From assembly GCA_013215465.1 (NCBI GenBank), contig JABSOW010000015.1:58092-114878 (forward strand): DNA of 56,787 bases, in the 5' to 3' direction. The position numbers and the translations under genes were made by a program. This document shows, piece after piece, positions 45,082 to 55,446 of the stretch (position 1 is its first letter; the number at the start of each line of letters is the position of its first letter). The notes under the pieces are model-generated. The model made no database searches, had not been told where the DNA came from, and was given only the letters and a program-made list of their open reading frames with translations. This DNA comes from Colwellia sp. (GTDB lineage: Bacteria; Pseudomonadota; Gammaproteobacteria; Enterobacterales; Alteromonadaceae).

Positions 45082-46457
45082 GCGTAATCACCAGATTTTC
45101 GTTATTGTTTGATAGGCTCAAAGGGCGGTCTAACTCGGGGTACTTAAATTCAATACTTGTTTTAGTCGCTGGCTCTGGTATGGCGCAAATTATTAATATT
45201 TCACTTTTGCCGGTGCTAACTAGGCTATATTCGCCAAGTGACTTTTCAATGCTAGCTTTATATATTGCTATTGTATCTTTACTTTCTACGGCAGCGTGCC
45301 TTAGGTTTGATGTTACTATTCCTCTTCCTAAGCAAAATGCAACTGCTCTGAATTTAGTCGCGATTTCAATAATAATTGCATTGGTAATATGTACTCTACT
45401 TGCGTTGTTGTTATTTATATTTAAGGATGAATTTATAGCGGCTACCAAACTACCAGCGTTGATAATATATTTGATCCCTTTTGGCGTATTATCTTCGGCA
45501 GTTTATAGTACGTTAAAATATTGGTTTACCCGCAAAAAAGGGTTTCCCTTGATAGCCAGAACAAGGGTGGTTCAAGCAAGCTCTGGAGGCGGAATTCAAG
45601 TTGTAGGCGGTGTGACATCTGCAGGCTATTTATTGTTTTTTGGGCAACTGATGACAAGTTCCGCTGGTATACTGGTAATGTTAACGAAATTAATCAGGGC
45701 TGAGAAAAAGCAATTTTCCAAAATTAAACTAACAACGATCAAATTGTTAGTTAAAAAGTATGAACACTATCCCAAATATTCAACCTTAGATGTATTGGCA
45801 AATAATGCTGGGGTTCACCTTCCTGTCATTCTTATTGCTACTTTTGCTGTTGGAGGAGAGGCCGGATACCTTATGCTGGCGATGAAAGTTATGCAAATGC
45901 CAATGACCTTGATTGGTAGTTCAATAGGGCAAGTCTTTTTTTCGCATGCACCACTGAAGAATGCCAACAATGAACTTGGGCAGCTTACATCAAATACACT
46001 CGAGGGGTTATTGAAGGTAGGTGTAGGGCCAATTTTCTTTATTGGTATTATTGCTCCAGAAGTATTCCACATTGTTTTTGGTCAAAGTTGGGTTAGGGCT
46101 GGAGAACTTGTTTCATGGATGACTTTATGGTTTGTATTGCAATTTTTATCATCACCAATATCAATGATTATGCATGTAAAAAACAAACAAAAGCAAATGT
46201 TAGCGCTAACAGTCACCGGCTTTTGTATCAGAATGTCCGCTATTATCTTTGCCTATTTTTTTGTTCAGGACTTTATCGTAGAGGCTTATGCTCTTTCTGG
46301 TGCGGTATTTTATTTGTTGTGTTTATGGGTTTTCAGTTTTTACGGATTATCTTCTTTAAAAGTTTGGTTTACATTAATTAAATCATCGCTGGCGGTAATT
46401 GCTGGCTGGTTACTGTTTAGTCTGCTGATTAAAATGGGGTTACACTTTATCCTATGA
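45072..46457 (+). CDS. wzx: Wzx-type oligosaccharide flippase
   Basis: This inner-membrane transporter flips the lipid-linked repeat unit. The 461-aa protein has about twelve predicted membrane segments. The N-terminal GRSNSGYLNSILVLVAGSGM is followed by AQIINISLLPVLTRLYSPSDFSM, the characteristic opening of polysaccharide-synthesis (MATE/PST) flippases. The frame can start at GTG 45072 or TTG 45078, overlapping wbpE. Sequence conservation among flippases is low, so the substrate cannot be read from it. Confidence 0.9.
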   Translation: MLLSVITRFSLLFDRLKGRSNSGYLNSILVLVAGSGMAQIINISLLPVLTRLYSPSDFSMLALYIAIVSLLSTAACLRFDVTIPLPKQNATALNLVAISIIIALVICTLLALLLFIFKDEFIAATKLPALIIYLIPFGVLSSAVYSTLKYWFTRKKGFPLIARTRVVQASSGGGIQVVGGVTSAGYLLFFGQLMTSSAGILVMLTKLIRAEKKQFSKIKLTTIKLLVKKYEHYPKYSTLDVLANNAGVHLPVILIATFAVGGEAGYLMLAMKVMQMPMTLIGSSIGQVFFSHAPLKNANNELGQLTSNTLEGLLKVGVGPIFFIGIIAPEVFHIVFGQSWVRAGELVSWMTLWFVLQFLSSPISMIMHVKNKQKQMLALTVTGFCIRMSAIIFAYFFVQDFIVEAYALSGAVFYLLCLWVFSFYGLSSLKVWFTLIKSSLAVIAGWLLFSLLIKMGLHFIL

Positions 46458-46578
46458 GATATATTTTAACAAAATTAGGTTTTCTAATTAGAGCAATACT
46501 TTAAAATTTCTGTTCGGTCCACTTCTATGGCTAAAAACACTATTTTTATCAAAAATCATTAATTAGTTAGGAGCTCCT

Positions 46579-47127
46579 ATGGGCTTTATTATAAAAAAAC
46601 TGCGGGTATTATATTCGCTACTATATTACGTTTTATTTGGAAGTATCGCTCACGCTAGAAAAAAAGGCGTGCAAGTAGGGGATAATTGTCGACTATATAT
46701 AAGAGAGTGGGGAAGTGAGCCCTATTTAATTAGCATTGGTGATAATGTTACTGTCGCAGCAGATACAAAGTTTATTACCCATGATGGCTCTGCTTGGTTG
46801 TTTAGGAATGAAGCAGGTCGGTACTATAAATATGGTAGGAATATTATTGGTGATAATGTTTTTATTGGCATGAATGTTTTAATATTTCCAGGCGTTACTA
46901 TTGGCTCTAATGTTATAGTAGGGGCGGGCAGTGTTATAACAAAAAGCTTGGATGCGGGTTATGTGTATGTAGGTAATCCAGCTAAAAAACTCAAAAGTAT
47001 CGAAGACTTCATCATTTCAATGAAAGAAAATTATGTACACACTTCAAGTGTCCCATCAAGTTTTACCGATAAAGAGAGAGTATTTGAAATGCTTTCAATT
47101 GTAGAGAGTAGAGAAAATAATGCTTAA
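46579..47127 (+). CDS. Hexapeptide-repeat acyltransferase (sugar O-acetyltransferase)
   Basis: This is a left-handed beta-helix acetyltransferase of 182 aa. Repeats include ISIGDNVTVAADTKFITHDG, IIGDNVFIGMNVLIFPGVTIG and SNVIVGAGSVITKSL, followed by the family block GNPAKKLKSIEDF. The N-terminus has a hydrophobic stretch (LYSLLYYVLFG). It probably acetylates a sugar of the repeat unit. TAGGAG precedes the ATG by six nt, and its end overlaps the next glycosyltransferase by eight nt. The 121 nt before it hold no recognised feature. Confidence 0.88.
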   Translation: MGFIIKKLRVLYSLLYYVLFGSIAHARKKGVQVGDNCRLYIREWGSEPYLISIGDNVTVAADTKFITHDGSAWLFRNEAGRYYKYGRNIIGDNVFIGMNVLIFPGVTIGSNVIVGAGSVITKSLDAGYVYVGNPAKKLKSIEDFIISMKENYVHTSSVPSSFTDKERVFEMLSIVESRENNA

Positions 47128-48202
47128 ACCAAAGAAAATTTTAGTCATTGGTTTTGACTGCCTTATTGATAAATTGGTAAAAATGTACGAACCTTTTCAT
47201 GAAAAAAAACTTTATGATATTAACTACTTATCAATGCAAAGAGTGGATTATTTAAGTGAATTTTATAGCGCTGTTAAGTTAAGAACCTCCTATGGAAATG
47301 TTTTTTCGTTAATTTGGCAAATATTAAAATCTAACAAAAAAAGTGTAAACCACATTGAGGTATACTTTGATTCTGCTTTTTTAGCTCTTTTAACTATTTT
47401 AATTTGCCGAATAAAGAGTATCCCTGTGGTTGGGGTTTGCCGTGGGAGTGAGGTTTCTTGTTTGAATGAGTTTAATTTTAGGCGAAAGTTTTTATTAACT
47501 CAGTGTTTCTTACTTGCAGATAAACTACTTCTAAAAGAGATTTATATGTCTGCTGTGCTTGAAAAGCTTTCAATTCCCAAACAGAAGTTTCAACAAATTC
47601 ATAATGTTCTTCCTGAGAATTTTGATTTTTCACTAAGTAAATTTAGCGTTAACTCGCAAGAGTTTTTGTATTTGAATTCGATTAGAAAGATGAGAAATGT
47701 CTATGATATGGTGAAAGCTTTTCATCGAGTAAATAAAAGTAACCCAGAAGCTAGGTTGACGATCATCGGCTTGTCTAATGATAAAGGTTATTCAATTGAA
47801 TTAGACTATGAAAAGACGATTACTGATTATATAAAAGTAAACTCTTTACAACAATGTGTCAGGCTGATCCCCTTTACTAAAGATGCCTGGAGGCATGTTA
47901 ATAAATGTAGAGCATATATTTTGTACGCAGATATTATTTGGTTAAATAATAGTATGTTAGAGGCTTGTGGGTATGGCTTACCACTTATTATTCCAAATGA
48001 AGATGGGGCAGACAAGTTTGAAGGCGCATCTTTTATCGTTGACAGGCATAATATAGATGCTTTAGAAAAGGCTATGCTCCAATCTTTAGCTGATAACGAT
48101 GTTAGTGAGGCTAAAAGCCAGCAAGCTAAAAAGATTGCCAGTAATAAATTTAGTTTTAAAGGATACTTTAAAAAACAGCTAGATTTTTATCAGTCCTTGT
48201 AA
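47120..48202 (+). CDS. Glycosyltransferase, GT4-like
   Basis: This is a 360-aa GT-B-type enzyme. The C-terminal half has LYLNSIRKMRNVYDMVKAFH, EARLTIIGLSNDKG and MLEACGYGLPLIIPNEDGADKF, the usual nucleotide-sugar binding region with a variant E(x7)E-like motif. The N-terminal half shows CRIKSIPVVGVCRGSE. It most likely adds one sugar of the repeat unit at the cytoplasmic face. It overlaps the upstream acetyltransferase. Donor and acceptor are unknown. The end of the gene is followed by an IS5 remnant. Confidence 0.85.
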   Translation: MLKPKKILVIGFDCLIDKLVKMYEPFHEKKLYDINYLSMQRVDYLSEFYSAVKLRTSYGNVFSLIWQILKSNKKSVNHIEVYFDSAFLALLTILICRIKSIPVVGVCRGSEVSCLNEFNFRRKFLLTQCFLLADKLLLKEIYMSAVLEKLSIPKQKFQQIHNVLPENFDFSLSKFSVNSQEFLYLNSIRKMRNVYDMVKAFHRVNKSNPEARLTIIGLSNDKGYSIELDYEKTITDYIKVNSLQQCVRLIPFTKDAWRHVNKCRAYILYADIIWLNNSMLEACGYGLPLIIPNEDGADKFEGASFIVDRHNIDALEKAMLQSLADNDVSEAKSQQAKKIASNKFSFKGYFKKQLDFYQSL

Positions 48203-48238
48203 AGAGATAAATAATGGGTGTTTTCTAGGGTTTGTTCT

Positions 48239-48361
48239 TTGATTGAATGATTACCTCTGGGGTGTTTTGTTATCGCCGACAAAAGCTATGATAGTGACGC
48301 TATTAGAGATAAAATTCGAAAGCGAAACTCAAGCCCAGTAATACCTAGAAAGAAAAAATAG
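48239..48361 (+). pseudogene. IS5-family transposase remnant, left piece
   Basis: The frame reads LIE, stop, LPLGCFVIADKSYDSDAIRD, KIRKRNSSPVIPRKKK, stop. ADKSYDSDAIRDKI around the catalytic Asp and the NSSPVIPRKK block are hallmarks of IS5-family DDE transposases. The N-terminal part and the C-terminal Glu region are missing. The last 24 bases of homology (48328-48351) recur exactly at the start of the right piece (50651-50674). Confidence 0.88.
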
Positions 48362-48384
48362 TTTAAATAAAACATGAGATTAAG

Positions 48385-49689
48385 ATGCACAATCAATTAG
48401 CTAATAAGTTTAAAGCAAAGCAAGCGGTTATAGGTATTGTAGGGTTAGGTTACGTTGGACTCCCCCTCGCTATCAGATATTCATCAATAGGATTTAAAGT
48501 GATAGGCTTAGATATTGATGAAGATAAAGTGAGAAAAATTAATTCAGGGGAAAGTTATATTGAGCACATTTGCGCAAGTAAAATAACTAGCTCAATAGAA
48601 CAAGGTTTAGAAGCAACAACCGATTTTACTAAAGCAAGCGATTGTGATGCGCTAATTCTGTGTGTGCCTACACCTTTAAATAAATATCGTGAACCCGATT
48701 TAAGTTATGTCACCAATACGACTGACGCTTTACTTCCATATTTAAGAAAAGGCCAGGTATTATCGTTAGAAAGTACAACATACCCTGGAACTACAGAAGA
48801 AGAATTACTTCCTAGAATTGAGTCTACAGGACTAATTGTTGGAGAAAACGTTTATTTAGTCTATTCGCCAGAGCGTGAAGATCCGGGTAATCCAGACTTT
48901 GAAACGAATACTATTCCCAAAGTTTGCGGAGGGCATACTGCGCATTGCTTAGCAGTGGGTATTGCGCTTTATTCTCCTGCTATTGATAAAATAGTACCGG
49001 TCAGTTCAACTAAAGTAGCAGAAATGACTAAGCTACTTGAAAATATTCACCGCGCTGTAAATATAGGTTTGGTCAATGAAATGAAAATTGTAGCGGATAA
49101 AATGGGCATCGACATCTTTGAAGTTATCGATGCTGCCGCCACAAAACCTTTTGGTTTTACCCCGTATTACCCTGGCCCTGGACTAGGTGGTCACTGTATT
49201 CCAATTGATCCTTTTTATCTTACTTGGAAGGCAAGAGAATATGGCATAAGTACTCGTTTCATCGAACTTTCGGGTGAAGTGAACCAAGCTATGCCGGCAT
49301 ATGTTATTGAGAAGTTAACTGCTGGATTAAACGATAGCGAAAAATCTTTGAAAGGTAGTAACGTATTAATACTGGGTATTGCATATAAAAAGAATGTTGA
49401 TGATATGCGTGAATCACCTTCGGTTGAAATAATGGAATTACTGGTAGAAAAAGGGGTGAAAATTGCTTATAGCGACCCGCATGTAGCTGTGTTTCCTAAA
49501 ATGCGCGAACACAGTTTTGACCTAAGCTCTGAACCATTAACCCAAGAAAACTTGGCCAGATTTGATGCGGTTGTTTTAGCAACTGATCATTCTGCATTCG
49601 ATTACGAGTTAATTCGACAACATGCAAAACTTATTGTGGATACCCGCGGTAAATATCGTCAAGCAGAGCAACACATAATAAAGGCATAA
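48385..49689 (+). CDS. wbpA: UDP-N-acetylglucosamine 6-dehydrogenase (WbpA-like)
   Basis: This NAD-dependent dehydrogenase oxidises UDP-GlcNAc to UDP-GlcNAcA. The Rossmann motif [14 protein letters not shown] (about residues 16-29), [27 protein letters not shown], the active-site [16 protein letters not shown] with Cys271 and the C-terminal [18 protein letters not shown] are all intact. The length of 434 aa is normal. It starts a two-gene block with wbpB, bracketed by IS5 transposase pieces. A weak GAGATTAAG precedes the ATG. Its donor role links it to WbpB, WbpE and WbpD. Confidence 0.95.
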   Translation: MHNQLANKFKAKQAVIGIVGLGYVGLPLAIRYSSIGFKVIGLDIDEDKVRKINSGESYIEHICASKITSSIEQGLEATTDFTKASDCDALILCVPTPLNKYREPDLSYVTNTTDALLPYLRKGQVLSLESTTYPGTTEEELLPRIESTGLIVGENVYLVYSPEREDPGNPDFETNTIPKVCGGHTAHCLAVGIALYSPAIDKIVPVSSTKVAEMTKLLENIHRAVNIGLVNEMKIVADKMGIDIFEVIDAAATKPFGFTPYYPGPGLGGHCIPIDPFYLTWKAREYGISTRFIELSGEVNQAMPAYVIEKLTAGLNDSEKSLKGSNVLILGIAYKKNVDDMRESPSVEIMELLVEKGVKIAYSDPHVAVFPKMREHSFDLSSEPLTQENLARFDAVVLATDHSAFDYELIRQHAKLIVDTRGKYRQAEQHIIKA

Positions 49690-50649
<960 letters not shown>

Positions 50650-50650
50650 T

Positions 50651-50856
50651 CTCAAGCCCAGTAATACCTAGAAAAAAATTTAAAAATAGGTAATGGTGAT
50701 ATTAATGGGTGCTTATATAAATATAGGCACTTAGTTGCGAATGCATTTGCAAGACTAAAGCACCTTAGTGCTATAGCTACTAGGTACGATAAATTGAAGT
50801 TACAGTTTGAGAGTATACTAGCACTGGCGCGTGCAATGATTTGGCTACCAAGGTGA
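50651..50856 (+). pseudogene. IS5-family transposase remnant, right piece
   Basis: Frame one gives SSPVIPRKKFKNR then a stop. After a one-base shift in the A-rich run, IGNGDINGCLYKYRHLVANA and FARLKHLSAIATRYDKLKLQ, then FESILALARAMIWLPR and TGA (50854-50856), follow. This is the C-terminal part of an IS5-family transposase, including the YxxxRHxVE-like region (here RHLVAN, so the catalytic Glu is changed to Ala). It complements the left piece at 48239-48361. The ends of the element are not recognised. Confidence 0.9.
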
Positions 50857-50873
50857 AAGAACAACAGCCCCTA

Positions 50874-52151
50874 ATGATACGTCTTAATGTATTTCTTATT
50901 GTACTACTTGCCATATTTTATTGGCCTACTTACATCTTAGATTTTGCTGGTCGAGATGTAGCTCAGAAACTTTATTTTGTTATGCTGCCTTTATTTTTTG
51001 GCGGATTAGCTTTAATTCTGTACAAGAAAATTAGGGTTCCTGATATTTCAGCAGCATATTTATTGTTTTTTGTACTATTGTTTTTTGTGTTTATTCAAAA
51101 TATAGAATTAGCTGATGCACGAAGAGTGTATTTACCAATAAAGCAATTGTTATTATTTCTGTTTTTTTGCTCTGTTTATACCTTACTTTTAGCTTATTTT
51201 AATGGCTCAAACTATAAAAAAATACACACAAGCATATATATAGTTTATGGAATTCAATTTTTAGTTGTTCTTATTCAGCTAATAAAACCCGAAACAACAG
51301 TCTTCTCTTTGTTTAATGCTAGGCTAGCAACTAGCCCTATGGGAGTTCGCGCACCGGGGACTTTTGAATGGGTTTATATTACCTGTTTTGTCTTTAATTT
51401 TTTTATATATTTTACGCTGGTAGATGCTTTTGTTTTCGGAAAAAAGAAAGGCTACTTTTTAGCCGGGCTAGCATTAATTGTTGTTCTTTTATCGCAATCA
51501 AAAACAGGTTATATAGCATCATTTTTGTCAATAATTTATCTCACATTTTTGCTGGTTATTTTTAATATCAAAGGAAAAGCTAAGGCCATTAAATCATTAA
51601 TTATTGGGATGTTTTTAGTTGTACTGTTATTTTCTTTTGCTGACATAGAGCTCACTCATATTGAAAATTTTATCAATTATGCTTTTGGTGATGGTAAAAT
51701 GGACGGCTCTACTACCACTAGAATACGACAAAGTAATGCAGCACTCCAAGTTGGAATCGAGTATTGGCATACCGGATATCTTGGCGCTTATGATTTCGTC
51801 ATTGAAAATGGATATTTAGATTATTTATATAGGTATGGTTTCTTTGGGATTTTTTATTATTTGACGTTTTCCGGATTAATTTATTTTATTAGCTTTCAAA
51901 ACTGTAAAGTAATAATTAGGGCATATAAATTAGGTTTACTCGAGAATAGAGTAATATTGAATTTGGCTATTGCTTCACATGGTACATTACTATTAGCTTT
52001 CTTTTATTCATTTTCTAGCGCCCCTTTTGATGGCTATAAATCGGCATTTTGGTGTTGTTTAATGCTTGCTATTTCTACTGCGTTAAGAAATGCCAAAAGA
52101 TTAAGATTTAGGACCAGTAACTTGAAAAAAGATAGTTGCGATACATTATGA
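50874..52151 (+). CDS. wzy: Wzy-like O-antigen/polysaccharide polymerase
   Basis: This 425-aa protein has about ten to twelve hydrophobic segments and one large periplasmic-type loop before the last segments, as expected of Wzy/WaaL-type proteins. Features include LAIFYWPTYILDFAGRD, LLSQSKTGYIASFLS (a typical SKTGYL-like block) and GYLDYLYRYGFFGIFYYL. Sequence identity in this family is low, so polymerase rather than ligase is chosen from the cluster context. The open frame extends to TTG 50841 inside the IS5 remnant; ATG 50874 or GTG 50853 are more likely starts. It ends in an ATGA overlap with the next gene. Confidence 0.82.
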   Translation: MIRLNVFLIVLLAIFYWPTYILDFAGRDVAQKLYFVMLPLFFGGLALILYKKIRVPDISAAYLLFFVLLFFVFIQNIELADARRVYLPIKQLLLFLFFCSVYTLLLAYFNGSNYKKIHTSIYIVYGIQFLVVLIQLIKPETTVFSLFNARLATSPMGVRAPGTFEWVYITCFVFNFFIYFTLVDAFVFGKKKGYFLAGLALIVVLLSQSKTGYIASFLSIIYLTFLLVIFNIKGKAKAIKSLIIGMFLVVLLFSFADIELTHIENFINYAFGDGKMDGSTTTRIRQSNAALQVGIEYWHTGYLGAYDFVIENGYLDYLYRYGFFGIFYYLTFSGLIYFISFQNCKVIIRAYKLGLLENRVILNLAIASHGTLLLAFFYSFSSAPFDGYKSAFWCCLMLAISTALRNAKRLRFRTSNLKKDSCDTL

Positions 52152-53314
52152 ATATATTGTTTGTTATTGACCGACTTGAAAATGGTGGTGCGGAAAGGCA
52201 GCTTCTCAATGTTGCTAATTATATTACCGATGGTAATGATATTCATATTACCTCACTTCATATACCTTCCGATAATATGATCTTACAAATTAAGAAATAT
52301 GGTTTTGTCTATCATAATATTGCTGCGAATTCTGGTGTCAGTTTTATCTCCCGTGTATTCGGCGTATTTAGTTTGATTACAGGATTAAAAAAAGTAGTCA
52401 AAAAAAACAAAATTGACAAATGTATTTCTTTTTTAGAGTGGAGTAATATTTTATCAATAATTATCGCTAGAAATTGCAAAATACCTGTCATCATTAATGT
52501 CAGAAATTTTTTATCAAGACAATACGGCTCTAGGTCCAAACTTACTCTTTTTATCGCAAAACTTGTTATTCAGACTTTTTATCCTAAAGCAGCAAAGGTG
52601 ATTTGTAATTCGTTTGGTATTAAAGAGGATTTAATTGAACGTTTTTCTATACCAGAAAGTAAAATAAGTGTTATTCACAATACTTATCCTATTGTTAAAA
52701 TTTTAACACAAGGGAATGCTGCTGTTGGTATTGGTTTCTCTAAGGCCGACGAAGTTATTACTTTTTGTGCCTGTGGGCGTTTGTCAGATCAAAAAAGATT
52801 TGAATCTATGGTCTTAAGTTTTCAAGAATACTGTTTAAAGAACAATAGAAATGACATTTTAATTATTATGGGGGATGGCCCCAATAAAAAAGTTTTGCAG
52901 CAGATCATTGATAAACAGACGGGAAATATCAAGCTCTTAAGTCATCAAGATAACCCTCATGCTATTATAGCAAATTCAGATTGCTTTATACTACATTCTG
53001 ATTTTGAAGGCTTTCCTAATGTGCTTGCCGAGGCTGTGATTTTAGGCAAAGACTGCATAAGTGTTGACTGTTTAACTGGGCCAAGGGAAGTGTTATCCGG
53101 TAATATAATGACTGACTATACTTCAGAGATTAAAACCCTGCATGTTATGAAGTTTGGTCTTTTATATCCTTATAGCCCCATGGGTATTGAAATTGATAGA
53201 GGGCTTGTAAATGCTTTTACCCAATATTCAATAAATAAATATAAATTTGATAAAAGTGACTATGCGTTTTTGTGTGAAAAGAAAGGAAAAATTAAATGGC
53301 AAAAGGCTTTGTAA
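52148..53314 (+). CDS. Glycosyltransferase family 4
   Basis: This GT-B enzyme of 388 aa has the N-terminal ILFVIDRLENGGAERQLLNV with the GGAER motif of GT4 enzymes, INVRNFLSRQYG, and the C-terminal GRLSDQKRFESMVLSFQEY, IIMGDGPNKKVLQQII and SDFEGFPNVLAEAVILGKDC motif (the EGFPNVLxEA signature with the catalytic Glu). It probably transfers one sugar of the repeat unit. ATG 52148 overlaps the upstream stop codon (ATGA), and its end overlaps the next gene by 19 nt. Confidence 0.92.
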   Translation: MNILFVIDRLENGGAERQLLNVANYITDGNDIHITSLHIPSDNMILQIKKYGFVYHNIAANSGVSFISRVFGVFSLITGLKKVVKKNKIDKCISFLEWSNILSIIIARNCKIPVIINVRNFLSRQYGSRSKLTLFIAKLVIQTFYPKAAKVICNSFGIKEDLIERFSIPESKISVIHNTYPIVKILTQGNAAVGIGFSKADEVITFCACGRLSDQKRFESMVLSFQEYCLKNNRNDILIIMGDGPNKKVLQQIIDKQTGNIKLLSHQDNPHAIIANSDCFILHSDFEGFPNVLAEAVILGKDCISVDCLTGPREVLSGNIMTDYTSEIKTLHVMKFGLLYPYSPMGIEIDRGLVNAFTQYSINKYKFDKSDYAFLCEKKGKIKWQKAL

Positions 53315-54012
53315 GTTCGGCTTTAGAAGCAAAGTTAAATGACTCTGTAATTTTCGAAGAAATATTGGCATCAGATAATACTTCTGCAAATATTGTCAGC
53401 TTTGTTAATCCATTCTCTTATTCATTGATTGCTAAACGAGCTGAATTAATTCACGGTATTGATTACTGGTTTGTTGATGGTATGGCTCTTTGTTATTTAA
53501 CCAATCTACGACGGAAAAATAAAATAACCCGAGCAAGTTTTGACTTATCATCAGTAGGGAATAATTTTCTAAGTTTCGCTGCAGATAATGCTTTGAAAGT
53601 CGCATTTATTGGTGGCGCAGAAAATGAAATCGAGTTAGCTTGTCAAAATTTGATTAAATTGTTTCCAAATTTAAATATTGTATATAGTCATCATGGTTTT
53701 ATAAAAAATAATTTTGATGATATTTATGCCCAGATTAATAACTCCGGGGCTAATTATATTGTTGTTGGTATGGGGACACCTATGCAAGAAAAATTTGCTA
53801 TAGGATGTAGAGATGCATGCCTAAATCTAACTTTAATTATTACTTGTGGTGGCTTTATTACACAAACTGCGATAAAGCCTGATTACTATCATCCCTTGAT
53901 TAAAAAATTTGGGCTCAGATGGTTGCAAAGAGCTTACTTACATAAGCATGTTAGAGAGCGTTTAATTAAAGATTATCCTTCTTTTATTATTCGTTATATA
54001 TTTAATAAATGA
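53296..54012 (+). CDS. WecG/TagA/CpsF-family glycosyltransferase
   Basis: This 238-aa protein matches the WecG/TagA/CpsF family, which transfers a sugar (for example ManNAc or ManNAcA) to a lipid-linked GlcNAc. It shows NIVSFVNPFSYSLI, GIDYWFVDGMALCY, KVAFIGGAENEIELAC, NYIVVGMGTPMQEKF and CGGFITQTAIKPDYYHP then RWLQRAYLHKH, in the family order. With wecA upstream in the window it would make the second sugar of the lipid-linked unit. It is the last gene of the cluster; the next 120 nt hold no gene. Confidence 0.92.
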   Translation: MAKGFVSSALEAKLNDSVIFEEILASDNTSANIVSFVNPFSYSLIAKRAELIHGIDYWFVDGMALCYLTNLRRKNKITRASFDLSSVGNNFLSFAADNALKVAFIGGAENEIELACQNLIKLFPNLNIVYSHHGFIKNNFDDIYAQINNSGANYIVVGMGTPMQEKFAIGCRDACLNLTLIITCGGFITQTAIKPDYYHPLIKKFGLRWLQRAYLHKHVRERLIKDYPSFIIRYIFNK

Positions 54013-54132
54013 TAATGTTATTTTGGTGTTGGAAAACAAGGAAGCCGTATGACGAATCAAGATATCTACAGGTGTGAAAGAGTAAGGGCTCTTCGTTATT
54101 AAGAAAGTAAGTTTTAATAGTTGTTGTCCACC

Positions 54133-55092
54133 TCAGGGCGTGTGGTTAGCTTTTGATGTTAGCCACTCTTGAATATATAAATGCTCTTGTGTTCCTATTA
54201 TGCTCATACTAGGATGACTACGGTCATTTACTTTTATTACTGATATTTTAAGGCTTGATAAAGAATCAAAATAGCTAAAAGGTGCAACCTGATCGTTAGT
54301 TGAAGCAAAAATAATCACTGGAACATTTAGAGCTGAGATAATTGGCTTTATATTAGTTTGCTCAACTGAAATATTAGCTTCATTTAAAGCTTCAATAGCC
54401 CCTTGACGGATCACTTCTTCTGAAAAAAAAGTTGAAATTATTGGCGAATAACTCAAAGCATAATTAACAGCAGCCTCATCAAATTTAGTCATTGGTGCCA
54501 AAAGAATAAGACCTGAAATATCATTATTACTCGCCAAGTAAGATGCAGTAACAGCCCCCATAGAATTACCTAGAAGATAGAGAGGATACTCAATATCTGA
54601 TTTACTTTTTAATAGTTCATTAATAATATGACTATCATTTACACCAAAACTAATTTCTCCGTCAGAGCCGCCATGCCCTAACAAATCAGGAATTATCACA
54701 TTAAAGCCAATAAAACGAAAATAAAGAGCTGAATTAGTCATAAACTCTTTTGATGCTTTAAATCCGTGAAGTAATATCACGGTTCCATGAAAAGTTGTAG
54801 ATAAATCATTCTTTGTTATTGCTAAAGTAACATTTTCTGTTTTTTTACTTGTTTCAATAGCAACATCATAGCGCAAGGTGCTTTTGTTAATAAAAGCTTT
54901 TGCTTCAAGATAACTAATACAAATTGCATTTATCTCTGAACAATATTTAGATTTTACATAACCCTGAAGAAGTAGATTTTCATTACTGCTTATATTTTCA
55001 AAATTAAAGCTTTGCTGACTTGAGATGTATTTTGATACCACATTAGCGCAACCGCTAATAAGCAGTATTAGGGTTAATAATGAATATTTTAT
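54133..55092 (-). CDS. Alpha/beta-hydrolase, probable lipoprotein, start codon unclear
   Basis: The alpha/beta-hydrolase fold is clear: GTVILLHGFKASKEFM (oxyanion region), PDLLGHGGSDG, nucleophile Ser in LLGNSMGAVTASYL, and FASTNDQVAPF with DRSHPSM holding the acid and His. The first standard start is GTG 55041, giving 302 aa. The same frame continues upstream as KYSLLTLILLISGCANVVSK, a lipoprotein signal with lipobox LISGC, but before it stand ATA (55090-55092) and ATT (55093-55095), with no ATG, GTG or TTG. Either a rare start is used or ATG has mutated, leaving a shortened cytosolic form. No ribosome binding site is seen near either. Substrate unknown. Confidence 0.8.
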   Translation of the reverse strand: MKYSLLTLILLISGCANVVSKYISSQQSFNFENISSNENLLLQGYVKSKYCSEINAICISYLEAKAFINKSTLRYDVAIETSKKTENVTLAITKNDLSTTFHGTVILLHGFKASKEFMTNSALYFRFIGFNVIIPDLLGHGGSDGEISFGVNDSHIINELLKSKSDIEYPLYLLGNSMGAVTASYLASNNDISGLILLAPMTKFDEAAVNYALSYSPIISTFFSEEVIRQGAIEALNEANISVEQTNIKPIISALNVPVIIFASTNDQVAPFSYFDSLSSLKISVIKVNDRSHPSMSIIGTQEHLYIQEWLTSKANHTP

Positions 55093-55224
55093 AATATATA
55101 TACGTGAAATAATTATCTAAATCTCCATAGAAACCAATGCCGCTGTATAGCCTTGCTATGCCTTTTTCGTCTTTTTGAAACCTAAGTAGGCTTTTCTTTG
55201 CGGACAAGCATGTCTGTGAATTTT

Positions 55225-55368
55225 TCAAGTCACGCTCGAAATCCCAGTATTTTTCTTGAATATCTTCACCCGCAGTTCACTTTCGATGGCGTGATTCACC
55301 TTGAGCCACCGGCAAAAATCTTTCGGCGATGCAAAGGTCATGATTCTCGCTGGATTGGCTTCAGACAT
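55225..55368 (-). pseudogene. N-terminal remnant of a YdeI/OmpD-associated family gene
   Basis: The minus-strand frame opens at ATG 55366-55368: MSEANPARIMTFASPKDFCR, WLKVNHAIESELRVKIFKKN, TGISSVT, then TGA. It matches the start of YdeI-like proteins (FASPxDFxxWLxxHHAxSxGLWLxIxKKxSGxxSVTYAEALxxALCFGWIDG) and stops exactly where the conserved AEAL..GWIDG core should begin. The remainder is missing. Confidence 0.75.
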
Positions 55369-55446
55369 AAAACTAGATTCTCTTCACCATTAGGTTAGTT
55401 ATTTAATAGCCCCGTAAACAGTTCTTTAAATAATGAAGGTATCAGC

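Noticed and set aside
45115..45145. GGGCGGTCTAAC as an ops/JUMPstart element
   Set aside because: It differs from GGCGGTAG at the key end, lies inside the wzx coding sequence and is not in a leader.
54040..54120. GAAGCCGTATGACG resembling a group II intron motif
   Set aside because: The similarity to the GAGCCGTATG piece of intron RNA is short, no domain V hairpin follows, and no maturase is nearby.
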